Origin: Cryobacterium aureum
Lineage (GTDB): Bacteria > Actinomycetota > Actinomycetes > Actinomycetales > Microbacteriaceae
Direction: 5' to 3'
DNA: 53,970 bases
NCBI RefSeq assembly: GCF_002954245.1
Contig: NZ_PPTG01000018.1
Coordinates: forward strand, 1-53,970
Shown: positions 32,149 through 40,884 of the stretch, piece by piece
Numbering within the stretch: the first letter of the stretch is position 1
Layout of the letters: each line of letters begins with the position of its first letter
Made by a program: the position numbers and the translations under genes
The notes under the pieces: model-generated
What the model saw: the letters and a program-made list of their open reading frames with translations, nothing else
What the model was told of the DNA's origin: nothing
The model's database searches: none

Positions 32149-34050
32149 ATGAGCCAGAGCGGCGACACCCACCAGCCGGGCTTCGTTGATCCGTTCTTCG
32201 CCGCCCACGGTTACTGGCCTTCCGCGCCCGAGGAGCGTGCCGAGTTTGATGCGTTCTGGGCGCTGTGCCAGGCCGACTTTCGGGTCGAGATCGCCGAGGG
32301 CCTGGGGCAGTTCGCTCCGTACGATGCCCTCGAAGACGTCGATACTGCGCCCGTCAGTCCGGACCCCTTCGTAACGGATCCCTTCGTAACGGATCCCTTC
32401 GCAGCGGATGCTGTCGGTTCGGAGTCTGTTGGTCCGGAGCCTGTCGGCCGGGCTTCCTATCGCCGTGAGATGCCTGACGGTCCGCCTCTACCGGCCGCCC
32501 TTGACCTGACCGAGGTGTTTGCCGCAGTGCCTCCCGAGCACCGGTTCGATGACGACCTTCGCGAGGAGTACCTCTACACCGAGTACCTCCGCACCGAGCA
32601 CGACAGTAACGACGAACCGGGCCAGCCGGTACCGTTCGACAGCAGTGCGGCCGACAGCAGTCCGGCCGACAGCAGTCCGGGCGACGATTTGAGTCCGTTC
32701 CAGCGGCATCAGGCGCAGTTCGTGGACCGGGTGCTCTACTTCGAGAAGATCATCGCGTGGGCGCAGGCGAGTAAAGCTGAGGTTCTCACCGAGGCGTGGG
32801 ACTACACCACTAACACTGCCGAGACCGGGCGCCCGCAGGCCGGTCCCGAGCATGAGCACGACTGGGACGCCACCTTTGCCGCGCAGCAGGGCCTCGTGGC
32901 GGAGATGGCGTGTGCGCTGCGCATCCCGGGCGGCACCGCCTCCGGCCTCCTGCAGGAAAGCCGGCAACTGGTGGTCGAGCGGCCCGATACTCTCACCGCG
33001 CTCCGCGCCGGAGACATTTCCCTCCGCCATGCCCGCCGGGTGATCGAGCAGCTCGGTTCCGTGCCGCAGCCCGCCCGGGCTGAACTGGAGGCGGTGTTGC
33101 TGCCGCACGCCAAACGTCTTACCGCGACGCAGTTTGACGGCAAGGCCCGCAAGCTCCGGGAACGGTTCCACCCCGACAGCATTACCGTGCGCCGCGCCAA
33201 GTGCCTGTCCGATCGCCGGGTGCTGTTCTTCCCCGATAAAGACGGTATGGCCACGCTCTGGTTGCGCGCCGCTGGCGACGATCTGCAGGGTATCTATACC
33301 CGGGTTACCGACGCCGCCCTCAGTCTGCAAGGCCCGGGTGAACCCCGCACCCTCAGTCAGCTGCGCGCCGATGTCGCCGTCGACCTACTCCAGCAGGGCG
33401 TCACCGGCAGTGGCCTCGGCGCGGGCCTCACCGCCAACGTCAACATCACCGTCCCGGTCCTCACCCTCCTGGGAAAAAGCACGGAACCGGCCGAGCTCGA
33501 AGGCTACGGGCCGATCGACCCGGAGACCGCCCGGCGCCTGGCCGGCACGGCGACGAGTTTCCTGCGCATCCTCACCCACCCGCACACCGGCATCGTCCTC
33601 GACGTCAGCGCCACGCCGTTCCGGGTGCCGGCGAGTCTGAAGAAGTACCTGCGGCTGCGGGATGGAACCTGCCGGTTCCCCGGCTGTAACCGCTCCGCCG
33701 GCCACAGCGACCTCGACCACACCGTCGACAAACAATTCGGCGGTCCCACCACCGCCACCAACCTGCACTTTCTTTCGCCGGCGCACCACAACCTGAAGCA
33801 CTTCAGCGATTGGAAGGCCGTCGCTGACCCCGACGGCACCCTGCACTGGACCAGCCCCGCCGGCAAACACTACGCCACCGACCCCGCCACCCGAATCAGC
33901 CCCCACCTACAACAAGCACCACCACCAGAACCGCCGCCACCAGCAGCAGCACCACCACCGGCCGCGCCACCACCCCCGCCGCCCGACCTCTGGAACACCA
34001 CCACGAACACCAACTGGAACGACACCGGCACCGACCCGCAACCGTTCTAG
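32149..34050 (+). CDS. DUF222 and HNH endonuclease (13E12 repeat family), complete copy
   Basis: 633 residues. The N-terminal ~190 residues are acidic and repetitive (DPFVTDPFVTDPFAAD, SSAADSSPADSSPGDD). DUF222 follows (about 190-420: FQRHQAQFVDRVLYFEKIIA ... LVVERPDTLTALRAGDISLR). The C-terminal HNH nuclease reads CRFPGCNRSAGHSDLDHTVD, then GGPTTATNLHFLSPAHHNLK, with the metal/catalytic Cys and His residues present. A proline-rich tail ends the protein. Multicopy in actinobacteria; the biological role is not established. It is a near-identical, inverted paralogue of the partial gene at 1-824, and its linker repeats differ from those of that copy. Confidence 0.9.
   Translation: MSQSGDTHQPGFVDPFFAAHGYWPSAPEERAEFDAFWALCQADFRVEIAEGLGQFAPYDALEDVDTAPVSPDPFVTDPFVTDPFAADAVGSESVGPEPVGRASYRREMPDGPPLPAALDLTEVFAAVPPEHRFDDDLREEYLYTEYLRTEHDSNDEPGQPVPFDSSAADSSPADSSPGDDLSPFQRHQAQFVDRVLYFEKIIAWAQASKAEVLTEAWDYTTNTAETGRPQAGPEHEHDWDATFAAQQGLVAEMACALRIPGGTASGLLQESRQLVVERPDTLTALRAGDISLRHARRVIEQLGSVPQPARAELEAVLLPHAKRLTATQFDGKARKLRERFHPDSITVRRAKCLSDRRVLFFPDKDGMATLWLRAAGDDLQGIYTRVTDAALSLQGPGEPRTLSQLRADVAVDLLQQGVTGSGLGAGLTANVNITVPVLTLLGKSTEPAELEGYGPIDPETARRLAGTATSFLRILTHPHTGIVLDVSATPFRVPASLKKYLRLRDGTCRFPGCNRSAGHSDLDHTVDKQFGGPTTATNLHFLSPAHHNLKHFSDWKAVADPDGTLHWTSPAGKHYATDPATRISPHLQQAPPPEPPPPAAAPPPAAPPPPPPDLWNTTTNTNWNDTGTDPQPF
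32365..32409. repeat. 15-bp tandem repeats in DUF222 linker
   Basis: CCCTTCGTAACGGAT occurs at 32365-32379 and 32380-32394, with a diverged third unit at 32395-32409, encoding PFVTD/PFVTD/PFAAD. The two perfect units suggest recent slippage. Confidence 0.85.
32641..32685. repeat. second set of 15-bp tandem repeats in DUF222 linker
   Basis: Three 15-bp units (AGCAGTGCGGCCGAC, AGCAGTCCGGCCGAC, AGCAGTCCGGGCGAC) encode SSAAD/SSPAD/SSPGD just before the conserved DUF222 domain begins. Confidence 0.85.
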
Positions 34051-34088
34051 TGTCCTTTCGGTCGAGCGCATCCGGCGCTCACATCACC

Positions 34089-34285
34089 AAGCGGATGCCT
34101 ACCAGCAGCCCGCCGCGGTTCTTGCCTGGCGCTAGCCTCCGTTGAATCCTTTGTGGCCGGCAATGCGGAACCACACGAAGGGCGGTGACCGCGCACCACA
34201 CCCTCCGAACGACACCACAGTCACCGGGCATGCGCGATCTGATCGCTGCCCAATCGGTCATCGCAGCTGGCAGAATCAGAATGTC
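34089..34285 (+). pseudogene. left scar: end of gene X plus start of a NERD gene
   Basis: 34089-34129 reads QADAYQQPAAVLAW then R and stop, matching the C-terminus of the frameshifted gene at 40396-40789 (38 of 41 bases identical). 34211-34263 matches the first codons of the NERD gene at 40885 (46 of 53 bases), but the start codon is ACG instead of ATG. The match ends near 34263, shortly before the helicase gene. Two gene ends in the same order and spacing class as on the right side of the defence operon show that an X-NERD pair was duplicated or split here. Confidence 0.7.
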
Positions 34286-34330
34286 GAAAAGCCTCTGGAG
34301 GCCTGACCGAACCGACGCCGCGCCTTCAGG

Positions 34331-37300
34331 TCAGCGATCCCGCACCGGCGGGCTCAAGTCCAGCTTCGCGACCTGCGACGGGTTGACCCCGCGCCGCTGC
34401 ATCATCTCCAGCATGTCTTGCTGACGGGGCTGCCCGAGAGTGAGCCGGTACAGAGTTAGTGCGTCCTTGAGACGCTCGACCTTCTCGATATCGCGGCTGA
34501 GGGGATAGGTGATGATCTGCCGCTCCACCTTGGCTGCGCCGGGGTAGAGCCAGTACGGGGCGAACTCCCCGAGTTCGGGGTGGGCCGTCTGGGCGGCGTC
34601 AAATGCAACCCGCCAGGGGTTCCCCTCACTCGACGCAACGACATCCGGCCAGTGAGCCGCTGCGATGTTCTTCCGCACGGCGTGGCCGGCGAACCGATTG
34701 ACGCGGCCTTCGCGTTGTTCGAAGTCCACCGGGTTCGACGGCAGGTTCCAGTGCAGCACTTCATGACTCCACCAGTGAAAGTCGATGCCTTCCTGGCCCA
34801 CGCTGGTGGACGCCAACACGAACGGCCAGAACGGGCTGTTGAAGGCGTTTCGAATTTCCGGCTGGCGAGCGCTTTCGGTCTCCTGCTGTTTCCCTCCGTA
34901 CCGCAGGGCGAAGCGGGCAGTGAACGGGATGCTGTTGGTGGGGTCCGCGAGATCTCGAGCGCGGTAGGTAGACGGCCGCAATGTCACGGCGTCGTGGGCG
35001 CGCCCGGCGAGCTGCAGGAGTACTTCGTCGGTGAGGGCAGTGCCCCCGGTTTCGCTGCGCAGCTGGAATAGGTACTCATCCATGGATGCCTGCAGGTTGC
35101 CATCCGCGCAATACCGGAGCACGACGAGCCAGTAGGGTTCCTCGGTGGAGTCGAGCTGATCGAGGAGCAGACTAGTCTCCAGTCGGTTGAACAGACTTCG
35201 GAGTCCGTTCGACAGCAGCGCTGCAGCACTCCACAATCCTGCGTCTGTGGTGGCATCCGCTTTGGTCCGGAGCCTGGACAGCGCCCGGTAGGCGATATTG
35301 CCGGGGGAGTGAAGCGCGAGTCGGGCCAAATGCTCGTGCGACAAGTCATCGCCGGCCTGACCGGCATCGAACGCTGCGTCGACGTGGATGCGCAGGCCGG
35401 TGCTCGATTGTGATTCATCGTCATGCAGCGCAGTTCCGCGACTCTCCAAGGCTGAGGTCACGTGAGCAGCTGTCAGGCCGGTCGGAACCATGCCAGGCGT
35501 GCTGAAATACGCCTGCCAAGCCTGACCAGCGACCGCCTCACCGTCAAAGGAGGCCTGCACGTCAGCTTCGGCAGCAAACGCCGACACTCGTGCCGGCGTC
35601 CCAGCACGGCGACGAGCGACATCCAGCGGGTCGGCCTGCAGCGCGAGCGCGGGGTGAGGCCAAAAAAGTGCCAGTGTCGACATGGCGTTGGCCCTCCCCT
35701 CCACGGTTGCCCAGTTGAGGCGGGAAGCCAGATTCTTGCGGGCCTCGGCCGTGTTTCTGGTCAGCCGGGTTGAACCGAACGCTGTCAGCCGTTCCGCTTC
35801 GTAGCTGAGCAAACTCGCAATCGCTGTCGGTGTCGCAGTCCACGACGAGAACACGAGCCGTTTCGTGGCCGACACGACACCACACTCTGCGAAGGGCCCG
35901 CCCGGCTCAAAGTACGGCATCGACGGAGGCAGCCACAGCAGCTTCCACAGCCCGGACTCGAGCATGTCCTTAGCGAGGCTACCGATGTGTCCGTTCCCAA
36001 TCCGGACAGGCTCGTAGGAGCGCAATGCCTCGGCATCGAGCGTGTTCAAACCCGCCAAATAGGGCTCGATCGCTTGTGCAGATTCCGCGGCCTCGAGTCG
36101 CTTGTCGAGCGCCTTGGAGACCTGGTAGTTCTCCATGAAGTTGCCGAAATAGGGAATGGACTTCCAATACTCAACGGAGATCGGCACGTCAAGCTCCTGG
36201 GCCAGGCGCTGCAGCCCGGCGAAGCCGATGAGGTCCGCCGGCGACGGCACCGCCGAGGCAATGCGGCGCTCCCGCAGCATTCCGTCATCGCCGAGCTGCG
36301 GACGTTCGGTGCGACTCATCCAGCGCAGTAGACGAATGCGCAGGGATGCCGCGATGCCCTCCACCAACGCGCCTGCCGCAATGCCGGCACGATACTCTTC
36401 GAAGAGCCGTTTCACCTCTGACAGGTCCGCCGTCGCTCCTCCCGCGAGAAAGCCCAGGATGGCGATGAAATCGGTGTAGTGGTCGTCGTCGGAGTCGTCT
36501 GTTGAGGCTGTGTACGCCTTATATGGCGTCGCCGACAGTAACAAGACCTTGGCTTGGCCGTAGTCGAAGAGGTGGTGCGCAAGCTCCGCGGCGTCGCCGC
36601 CCGTTTCCGGATCGAGCAAGTGGCTGAAGCGCTGAAACTCGTCAAGAATGACGAGGTCTGGCTCCAATGTCTCGACGCTGGCTCTGGCGAGAGCCCCTCG
36701 TAGCGCAGCGGTGACTTCCTGGATGGCGTTCATCGCCGTCGGCAGCCCGTCCTGCACGATGTCGTCTACAAGGCGCTGGTACCGAGCAAGCAAGCCGAGG
36801 CTGGAGGCGTTTCTGCGAAACGCAGTGAGGATCGGCTCGTGAACGGAGCCGTCCAGCACTCGCCGGATCCAGTCCACGCACTCTGAGAACGATTTCTCCG
36901 TGCGCACCGTGCCTTGAAAGAAGAGCCGTGAGGCGTGACTCTGCGCGAGATTGTGCTGCAGCTCATCGTTCAAGATCACGTGCAGCAGAGCACGCTCTTC
37001 CTTCGACCCGGTTAGCCTACTGGAGTTGTTGAAGGACGTTCCCGGAGTGAACGACACCAGATTCACAACCTTGCCGTCGATCGCGGTACCGCCGAGACGT
37101 CGGGACTCCAATGCCAGCAGCGTCAGCCGACTGGTGAATGCGAGATGCGGGTTGCCCGTCACGTTGAGCCGCTGAAGATTCTGTTGTGCCAGGTCAGCAT
37201 TCGAACAGATATAGACCACGTCGATCCGGTCGACGGTGTCATCGTGTTGCAGCTGTTCGATAGTCCGCGCAATCACACCGCGAGCCACCACGCTCTTACC

Positions 37301-37438
37301 AAGCCCAGTCTCGTCGGCGACGAGAAATCGGCGGCTCGCGTCGGCGGAACCATAGAACCGATGAATGACGTGGTCGACGGCGTCGCGTTGAAATCCCTTG
37401 AGCTCGCTGAGCACGGCCTCAGCATCGAACACCGTCAC
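34331..37438 (-). CDS. large SNF2/DEAD-like helicase of a three-gene defence-type operon
   Basis: 1035 residues from the GTG at 37438, overlapping the PLD gene stop by four bases. Motifs: FQRDAVDHV (Q-motif-like), Walker A ADETGLGKS (41-49), Walker B/DExH equivalent LVILDEFQRF (D266 E267), and LLLSATPYKAYT (motif III-like, about 299-310). The C-terminal helicase lobe has SVGQEGIDFHWW and QREGRVNRFAG (motif VI, about residue 905). A long insertion of several hundred residues lies between the two lobes. It should be an ATP-driven DNA/RNA translocase, the likely sensor or motor of the system. Neighbouring genes are a PLD-fold protein and DUF6361. The trio looks like a phage-defence module; the role is inferred. 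Confidence 0.85.
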   Translation of the reverse strand: MTVFDAEAVLSELKGFQRDAVDHVIHRFYGSADASRRFLVADETGLGKSVVARGVIARTIEQLQHDDTVDRIDVVYICSNADLAQQNLQRLNVTGNPHLAFTSRLTLLALESRRLGGTAIDGKVVNLVSFTPGTSFNNSSRLTGSKEERALLHVILNDELQHNLAQSHASRLFFQGTVRTEKSFSECVDWIRRVLDGSVHEPILTAFRRNASSLGLLARYQRLVDDIVQDGLPTAMNAIQEVTAALRGALARASVETLEPDLVILDEFQRFSHLLDPETGGDAAELAHHLFDYGQAKVLLLSATPYKAYTASTDDSDDDHYTDFIAILGFLAGGATADLSEVKRLFEEYRAGIAAGALVEGIAASLRIRLLRWMSRTERPQLGDDGMLRERRIASAVPSPADLIGFAGLQRLAQELDVPISVEYWKSIPYFGNFMENYQVSKALDKRLEAAESAQAIEPYLAGLNTLDAEALRSYEPVRIGNGHIGSLAKDMLESGLWKLLWLPPSMPYFEPGGPFAECGVVSATKRLVFSSWTATPTAIASLLSYEAERLTAFGSTRLTRNTAEARKNLASRLNWATVEGRANAMSTLALFWPHPALALQADPLDVARRRAGTPARVSAFAAEADVQASFDGEAVAGQAWQAYFSTPGMVPTGLTAAHVTSALESRGTALHDDESQSSTGLRIHVDAAFDAGQAGDDLSHEHLARLALHSPGNIAYRALSRLRTKADATTDAGLWSAAALLSNGLRSLFNRLETSLLLDQLDSTEEPYWLVVLRYCADGNLQASMDEYLFQLRSETGGTALTDEVLLQLAGRAHDAVTLRPSTYRARDLADPTNSIPFTARFALRYGGKQQETESARQPEIRNAFNSPFWPFVLASTSVGQEGIDFHWWSHEVLHWNLPSNPVDFEQREGRVNRFAGHAVRKNIAAAHWPDVVASSEGNPWRVAFDAAQTAHPELGEFAPYWLYPGAAKVERQIITYPLSRDIEKVERLKDALTLYRLTLGQPRQQDMLEMMQRRGVNPSQVAKLDLSPPVRDR

Positions 37439-39189
37439 AGCTTCGCGCCCTGCAAAGTGAGATGTGCCGACCAGACAGAAGCCCAGAGTTCGTCGAAACC
37501 CGCGGGGAGAACGGTCGTCGCGGCATCCGCTTGGAGGCGCTCGATCAGGCGACCGAGGTCGTCAAGTCCGGAATTGCGAGCCCCCACCGAGCGCACCAGT
37601 GCCTCGAAGAGGCCGGCACCGTCGGCACCCCAGTCACCGAAGCTGCCCCCGCCACCTGCCGTGAAGAGCGACCCATCAGCGGTGTCGTGCGCGAGCAGCA
37701 GCAGCAGGAAGCGCAGGAACTTCTCCGGAGTGTCGATCTGCCGGGCAAGAACGGCGTCCCGGCGGCCCGGAAGATCGCCGACCAGCTCGGCTCGCACGAC
37801 GGTGCTGCGCTCTTCGCCGCGGGTGTCGACGACCCGAATCACAAGAAAAGGAGTCACGTCGGTAAGCGGCATGGCCTCGAATCGAACGCTCTCGCCAGCG
37901 ACCACCGGGAGTGGATGCGAATTCCCCGGCCTCGTCAGCAGACGCACGAAAATTTGGAGATCGGACGGTGGGTGCGCCGAATCGAGGGACTCAACGAGGA
38001 TGTCGAAGTTCGACTCGTCGGATGTGACCACAGTATTGCGCAGTCGGGAGGTGGCGAGAGACCGGATCGCCGACTCCAAGGCGTGATCGGCCTTGTCATC
38101 GTCGCTGTCCTCGACGCCGCCGGTGGCCGGATACGGCACGACCAGTTGGAACAGAGCCGATTTCTCGCCGAAGACGGCCTCGACGCCGATGCGGGGCAGG
38201 GGGCCGATCAACTCGATCATGAACTCCACGTTCTGGGTGAAGGCGGCGTTGGTCGCATTCGCGGAACCGATAAAGACGTGAGACCCGTCGCGCCGGTCGA
38301 GAACGAACGTCTTGGCGTGCAGGCCCTCGAGCGGGTCACCGTCGACCTCTGCCGTGTCGCGGGTCGCGTCGTCGAGCACATAGGGGACGATCCGCTTCAG
38401 CGTCTCCGGCCGGAGCCGGTCCAGGCTTTCTGCTCGGGAGACGACGTGCACCCTGGTTGATCTGGCGGGGGCCAGCCGGGCGATGCCGTCATCGGACAGG
38501 AAAGGCGAGATGATCAGGTGTCGCTTGCCATCGAAGTCTGCCGTTGTCGGGCGCCCGATGCCGAGGGCATGCAGCACGACCCCGCGCACGTCACCGGGGG
38601 CCTCCCACTCCACGCGGCTGACGCGTTGCGCTAAGTCCGCTATGCGGAGCGAACGGGCATCAGTCAAGGGAGTGACCGCAAGCTGCGGGAGCGCAGCCAG
38701 AAAGTCGCGTGCCGGGGCGCTCGCCGGCTGATCTTCGTCGGTGGGAGTGCCGTCGAGGCGCACCAGCATGTCCCAGCTGCGGTCAGCGGTCAGGTTTCTG
38801 CTCGAGCACAACAGCCGGTACGCGCGGTCGTCGTCGCGGCCGAATTCGAGAATCCAGACCTTGGGGTGGAAGAGCCCACCGGAGCGCCGGGCGGTGACCG
38901 GATGCACCATCGGCTCGAGGAAGGCGACCAGATCAGAGGCCTGTCGGGGCGCGACGATCTGCCCGGCCTGGGCAAAGATGTCTACCCGATCGGCGGCTCG
39001 CCGCACCGCGTCGAGAATTGCGATGGGATCGTCGCTCTCGCGCACACGGTGCGCCGCAAACGACAGGGGGATGGCCAGAGCACTGGTGAGGTCGAGCGTG
39101 AACGTGGTACCGACAGCGTGGAGCAGCTCATACCCCGCGGGTGGACGGAGCTGCTCGGTGAGGGCAGCGCGCGCGTCGGGTTCAAGCAT
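37435..39189 (-). CDS. phospholipase D-family (nuclease-like) protein of the helicase operon
   Basis: 584 residues. Two PLD-type motifs are visible. The first is FHPKVWILEF (residues 108-117, HxK) with a following SSRNLT. The second is LHAKTFVLDRRDG near residue 297 (HxKxxxxD), followed by HVFIGSANATNAAF (GSxN). The pair forms the expected active site of a phosphodiesterase, most likely a nuclease. The C-terminal ~150 residues are of unknown fold, ending in an Asp/Gly-rich stretch (TAGGGGSFGDWGADGAG). It overlaps the upstream DUF6361 gene by eight bases (ATGCTTGA) and the helicase gene by four, so all three are translationally coupled. Confidence 0.85.
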   Translation of the reverse strand: MLEPDARAALTEQLRPPAGYELLHAVGTTFTLDLTSALAIPLSFAAHRVRESDDPIAILDAVRRAADRVDIFAQAGQIVAPRQASDLVAFLEPMVHPVTARRSGGLFHPKVWILEFGRDDDRAYRLLCSSRNLTADRSWDMLVRLDGTPTDEDQPASAPARDFLAALPQLAVTPLTDARSLRIADLAQRVSRVEWEAPGDVRGVVLHALGIGRPTTADFDGKRHLIISPFLSDDGIARLAPARSTRVHVVSRAESLDRLRPETLKRIVPYVLDDATRDTAEVDGDPLEGLHAKTFVLDRRDGSHVFIGSANATNAAFTQNVEFMIELIGPLPRIGVEAVFGEKSALFQLVVPYPATGGVEDSDDDKADHALESAIRSLATSRLRNTVVTSDESNFDILVESLDSAHPPSDLQIFVRLLTRPGNSHPLPVVAGESVRFEAMPLTDVTPFLVIRVVDTRGEERSTVVRAELVGDLPGRRDAVLARQIDTPEKFLRFLLLLLAHDTADGSLFTAGGGGSFGDWGADGAGLFEALVRSVGARNSGLDDLGRLIERLQADAATTVLPAGFDELWASVWSAHLTLQGAKL

Positions 39190-40384
39190 CCGTTCGTTCC
39201 AATCCGTCGTGCAGGTCGGTGAGAATCTGGTTCACCTGAGGCCAGCGAAACGCCAGGCGGCCCGCTCCGGATGCCCCTTGCCAGGACTGCAGAAGCTTCT
39301 GGTTGGTGAGTCGTGACTGGGCGCCCTTGTGCTGGCGCTCTCGGGACCGAATCATGTCTCGCCCACCGGAGAGGTCGTGAGTGTCCAGCACGAGCGACGC
39401 ATCCAACCAGTCATTGACGAACATTCGCGATCGCGACGCCACCGAGCCGCTTCCCGCGTCGATATTGGTCCAGAAGTCCGTTCGGTCCCACGAGTTCAGT
39501 TCATCGGCAAGGAGATCACGTTCCTGCTGCCACTCCCGGAGCCTGTCGCTGTATCGGTCCACCGGCGCAACGATTTGGTTGTACCCGGCGGATTCGTACT
39601 GTTCGGCCAGCATCAGGTTGTAGAGCAGGGCCGCGCCGTGCGCTGCGAACGAAAACAGCTTGGCGTGTTGCAAGACCTGTTGCGGGGCGCCGGTGGCCTC
39701 ACGTGACGTTGGATCATCCCAGGGGGAGATACTCGCAGCCTCGGGTCGGTATTCCACCAGATGGCCAAGCAGCGTTCCTTCGCTGCCTTCGGCCATGCGG
39801 TCGCGCAGCCAGTTCGCCTCTGACGGCGACAGGTCAAAATTGCCCGCTGATTCAGCCGGGAACCCCCTCGGCGCGACGGGAAGGGTCGGAGACCAGGCAC
39901 CGATCCGGTCGTTGCCGATCTCTCCGTCGCTCACCGAGCTCGCCGAATCGAAGGCGATCGCGTCCTGGCGGTCCATCGAGGGCGCGCTGAGAATGCCGTA
40001 CTTTCGAAGCGCCGCCCAGTACACGCTGGACGGCAGAGTCTTGAGATTCGCGCCCGCCACCCGTCCGAGCAGCCCTCGGTCGTCGCCGCCCTTTCTGAGC
40101 GCCAAGATCAAGTTGCGCTCGTTGGCGGTGACGGCATCGCTGATGTCATCCGCGGACCGTCCGGTCGACTGTGCCGCTGTGAAGCACCAGGGTATGAGGA
40201 GCATATAGCGGGCGCGGGTGAGCAGCGTCGACGTGCCAGGAAAGAGGGAATCGCTGAGTGCGTCTCGAACCTGACCGAAGCCGAGCTCGTCGCGGCTATC
40301 GCGCTCGCTGAAGAGGTTGACGATTTCCCTCATTCGGCGCTGGTCTTCGCTCGATGCATCGAGCCACGCAACGAGTGATGGCAT
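39182..40384 (-). CDS. DUF6361-family protein of the helicase operon
   Basis: 400 residues from the ATG at 40384, with AGGGGG upstream on the minus strand; a longer open frame reaching 40738 runs antisense through a pseudogene and is rejected. The start PSLVAWLDASSEDQRRMREI and the block RDELGFGQVRDALSDSLFPG, then TSTLLTRARYMLLIPWCF are characteristic of DUF6361. No catalytic motif is evident. As first gene of an overlapping trio with the PLD and helicase proteins it probably forms a complex with them. Identification is from remembered family pattern and context. Confidence 0.8.
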   Translation of the reverse strand: MPSLVAWLDASSEDQRRMREIVNLFSERDSRDELGFGQVRDALSDSLFPGTSTLLTRARYMLLIPWCFTAAQSTGRSADDISDAVTANERNLILALRKGGDDRGLLGRVAGANLKTLPSSVYWAALRKYGILSAPSMDRQDAIAFDSASSVSDGEIGNDRIGAWSPTLPVAPRGFPAESAGNFDLSPSEANWLRDRMAEGSEGTLLGHLVEYRPEAASISPWDDPTSREATGAPQQVLQHAKLFSFAAHGAALLYNLMLAEQYESAGYNQIVAPVDRYSDRLREWQQERDLLADELNSWDRTDFWTNIDAGSGSVASRSRMFVNDWLDASLVLDTHDLSGGRDMIRSRERQHKGAQSRLTNQKLLQSWQGASGAGRLAFRWPQVNQILTDLHDGLERTDA

Positions 40385-40395
40385 TATTTCCCCCT

Positions 40396-40789
40396 GTGAC
40401 CACTGCAGTGCATAACGCCAGACTACGCGTCGACGGAGGCTCGTTCGGGACCGCAGGAGGTTATCTGCTCTCCTACCTCGATGGCCCACACCCGCTTTCC
40501 GCAGTGCTCGAGCGCGACAGCAGTATCTTCGACCGCGGCAAGACGGATCGCGAGAAACTGCTTCGATACACGGTGCTCGCCCGGCTACATTCGCGGTCAG
40601 GTGCAGAATCTGGCGCCGGGGGCTGCGGCGCTCGCCGCATTTACCAAGGACCTCGCGGTCATCCCGACCTACTATCCAGGAATTCAGGCGCTCTGGCACA
40701 AGGTTCCGGCCGAGCGCATCCCGCGCGTAAACCAGCAAGCGGATGCCTACCAGCAGCTCACCGCGGTTCTGGCCTGGAGCAGAACGTAA
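40396..40789 (+). pseudogene. frameshifted gene X (possibly RNase H-like)
   Basis: One frame reads VHNARLRVDGGSFGTAGGYL to YTVLARLHSRSG; another continues from GYIRGQVQNLAPGAAALAAF to NQQADAYQQLTAVLAW and the stop at 40787. The switch near 40590 implies a frameshift. The acidic DGGS-GG start and the N-x2-AD near the end faintly recall an RNase H-type fold, but I would not name it on this. Its C-terminus is duplicated at 34089-34129. It starts only 11 bases from the divergent DUF6361 start, so the operon promoter must overlap it. Confidence 0.55.
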
Positions 40790-40884
40790 AGGTCAGAGGG
40801 CGGTGTGCTCGCCGCGCAGAAGGTGTCAATCGATTGAGCAACCAGTAGTTCCCGCTAAATTGGCACGAAACCATCGGGGGATGC

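Noticed and set aside
40385..40738. N-terminal extension of the DUF6361 gene upstream of 40384
   Set aside because: The extension is antisense to the frameshifted gene X, Arg-rich, and a good Shine-Dalgarno lies just before the ATG at 40384.
40862..40880. GGCACG element resembling a sigma-54 promoter
   Set aside because: The downstream GC element is missing and actinobacteria of this kind lack sigma-54; reported only as a shared NERD upstream motif.
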